This document shows, one piece after another, positions 6,385-6,564 of a stretch of DNA of 6,564 nucleotides; position 1 is the stretch's first letter, and every line of letters starts with the position of its first letter. Made by a program: the position numbers and the translations under genes. Origin of the DNA: Campylobacter sp. (GTDB taxonomy: Bacteria; Campylobacterota; Campylobacteria; Campylobacterales; Campylobacteraceae); the NCBI GenBank assembly GCA_021203945.1, contig JAJQAF010000225.1, positions 1 through 6,564 on the forward strand. Direction: 5' to 3'. Below the pieces are notes generated by a model that ran no database searches, was not told the origin of the DNA, and worked only from the letters and a program-made list of their open reading frames with translations.

Positions 6385-6393
6385 TGTTATTAT
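6385..6393 (+). promoter_or_regulatory. Possible extended -10 promoter for the yqeY-like gene
   Basis: TG-T-TATTAT (TG at 6385-6386, hexamer 6388-6393) matches an extended -10 with five of six consensus bases and would start transcription near 6400, leaving a leader of about 20 nt. It follows a T-rich stretch (TTTTAGCTGTTTTTTG), as often in Campylobacter promoters. The gene could equally be read from the ppx promoter, as no terminator hairpin is seen between them. Confidence 0.35.
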
Positions 6394-6419
6394 TTACAAA
6401 ATTTAATAAAAGGAAAAAT

Positions 6420-6564
6420 ATGAGCATAAGAGAACGAATTTTAGAAGATATAAAAGAGGCTATGAAAAGCAAAAACGAGTTCGTAAGAGATACGCTTCGC
6501 ACGATAAATGCGGCTCTTAAGCAAGTTGAAGTGGATCAACGTATTCAAATGAGCGACGATATCG
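6420..6564 (+). CDS. YqeY/GatB-like protein, 5' end only
   Basis: The first 48 residues of a gene that runs off the window. The peptide begins MSIRERILEDIKEAMKSKN and continues with RDTLRTINAALKQVEVDQR and SDDI. This matches the start of the YqeY family: a helix with D-x-K-x-AMK, then the T-LR-x-I-x-A-ALK-x-E helix. YqeY proteins are small, about 150 residues, and share a helical domain with the tail of GatB, the amidotransferase subunit that makes Gln-tRNA or Asn-tRNA; a tRNA-binding role is suspected, but the function of free YqeY is not well established. AGGA at 6411-6414 lies 5 nt before the ATG. The gene follows ppx by 53 bp on the same strand. Confidence 0.85.
   Translation, partial: MSIRERILEDIKEAMKSKNEFVRDTLRTINAALKQVEVDQRIQMSDDI

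Noticed and set aside
1..6564. Horizontally acquired island, mobile element, CRISPR array or tRNA
   Set aside because: Codon use and composition look even across the genes, no transposase, integrase, spaced repeats or cloverleaf were seen, and the genes are common core functions.

Overview
The window looks like ordinary chromosomal core sequence from a Campylobacter-type epsilonproteobacterium (Campylobacterota). The reasons are a fairly AT-rich composition with many AAATTT-type stretches, short gaps or overlaps between genes, promoters with a recognisable -10 but no clear -35, and a gene order (cysteine-cluster protein, TPR protein, trpC, HIT protein, mnmH/selU) that I recall from Campylobacter genomes. 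The genus is a recall-based inference. The species cannot be fixed from this sequence, and no mobile element, phage, CRISPR or RNA gene was seen.

Left block, bases 1-3702, + strand: five genes form one tightly packed operon in which every junction overlaps. They are the 3' end of a YkgJ-family cysteine-cluster protein, an exported TPR protein, an orphan trpC (indole-3-glycerol phosphate synthase), a HIT-family nucleotide hydrolase/phosphorylase, and mnmH (tRNA 2-selenouridine synthase, GTG start). The overlaps are 25, 4, 1 and 14 nt, which points to translational coupling. The genes do not share an obvious pathway, so this is probably a housekeeping operon held together by coupling.

Middle block, 3703-5313: a 66-bp convergent gap holding a probable bidirectional terminator, then a PiT-family inorganic phosphate transporter on the - strand, with a TTG start, a strong ribosome binding site and a perfect TATAAT -10.

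Right block, 5314-6564: a 147-bp divergent intergenic region containing three successive AT-rich inverted repeats, then a short single-module Ppx/GppA phosphatase and the start of a YqeY/GatB-like gene, which runs off the window. The divergent pairing of a phosphate importer with a polyphosphate/pppGpp phosphatase suggests a phosphate-related locus, and the inverted repeats are the best candidates for its control sites.

I found no convincing new biological system. The most useful second looks are the inverted repeats between pit and ppx, the all-overlapping operon around orphan trpC, and some residue substitutions in the Ppx, HIT and MnmH proteins.
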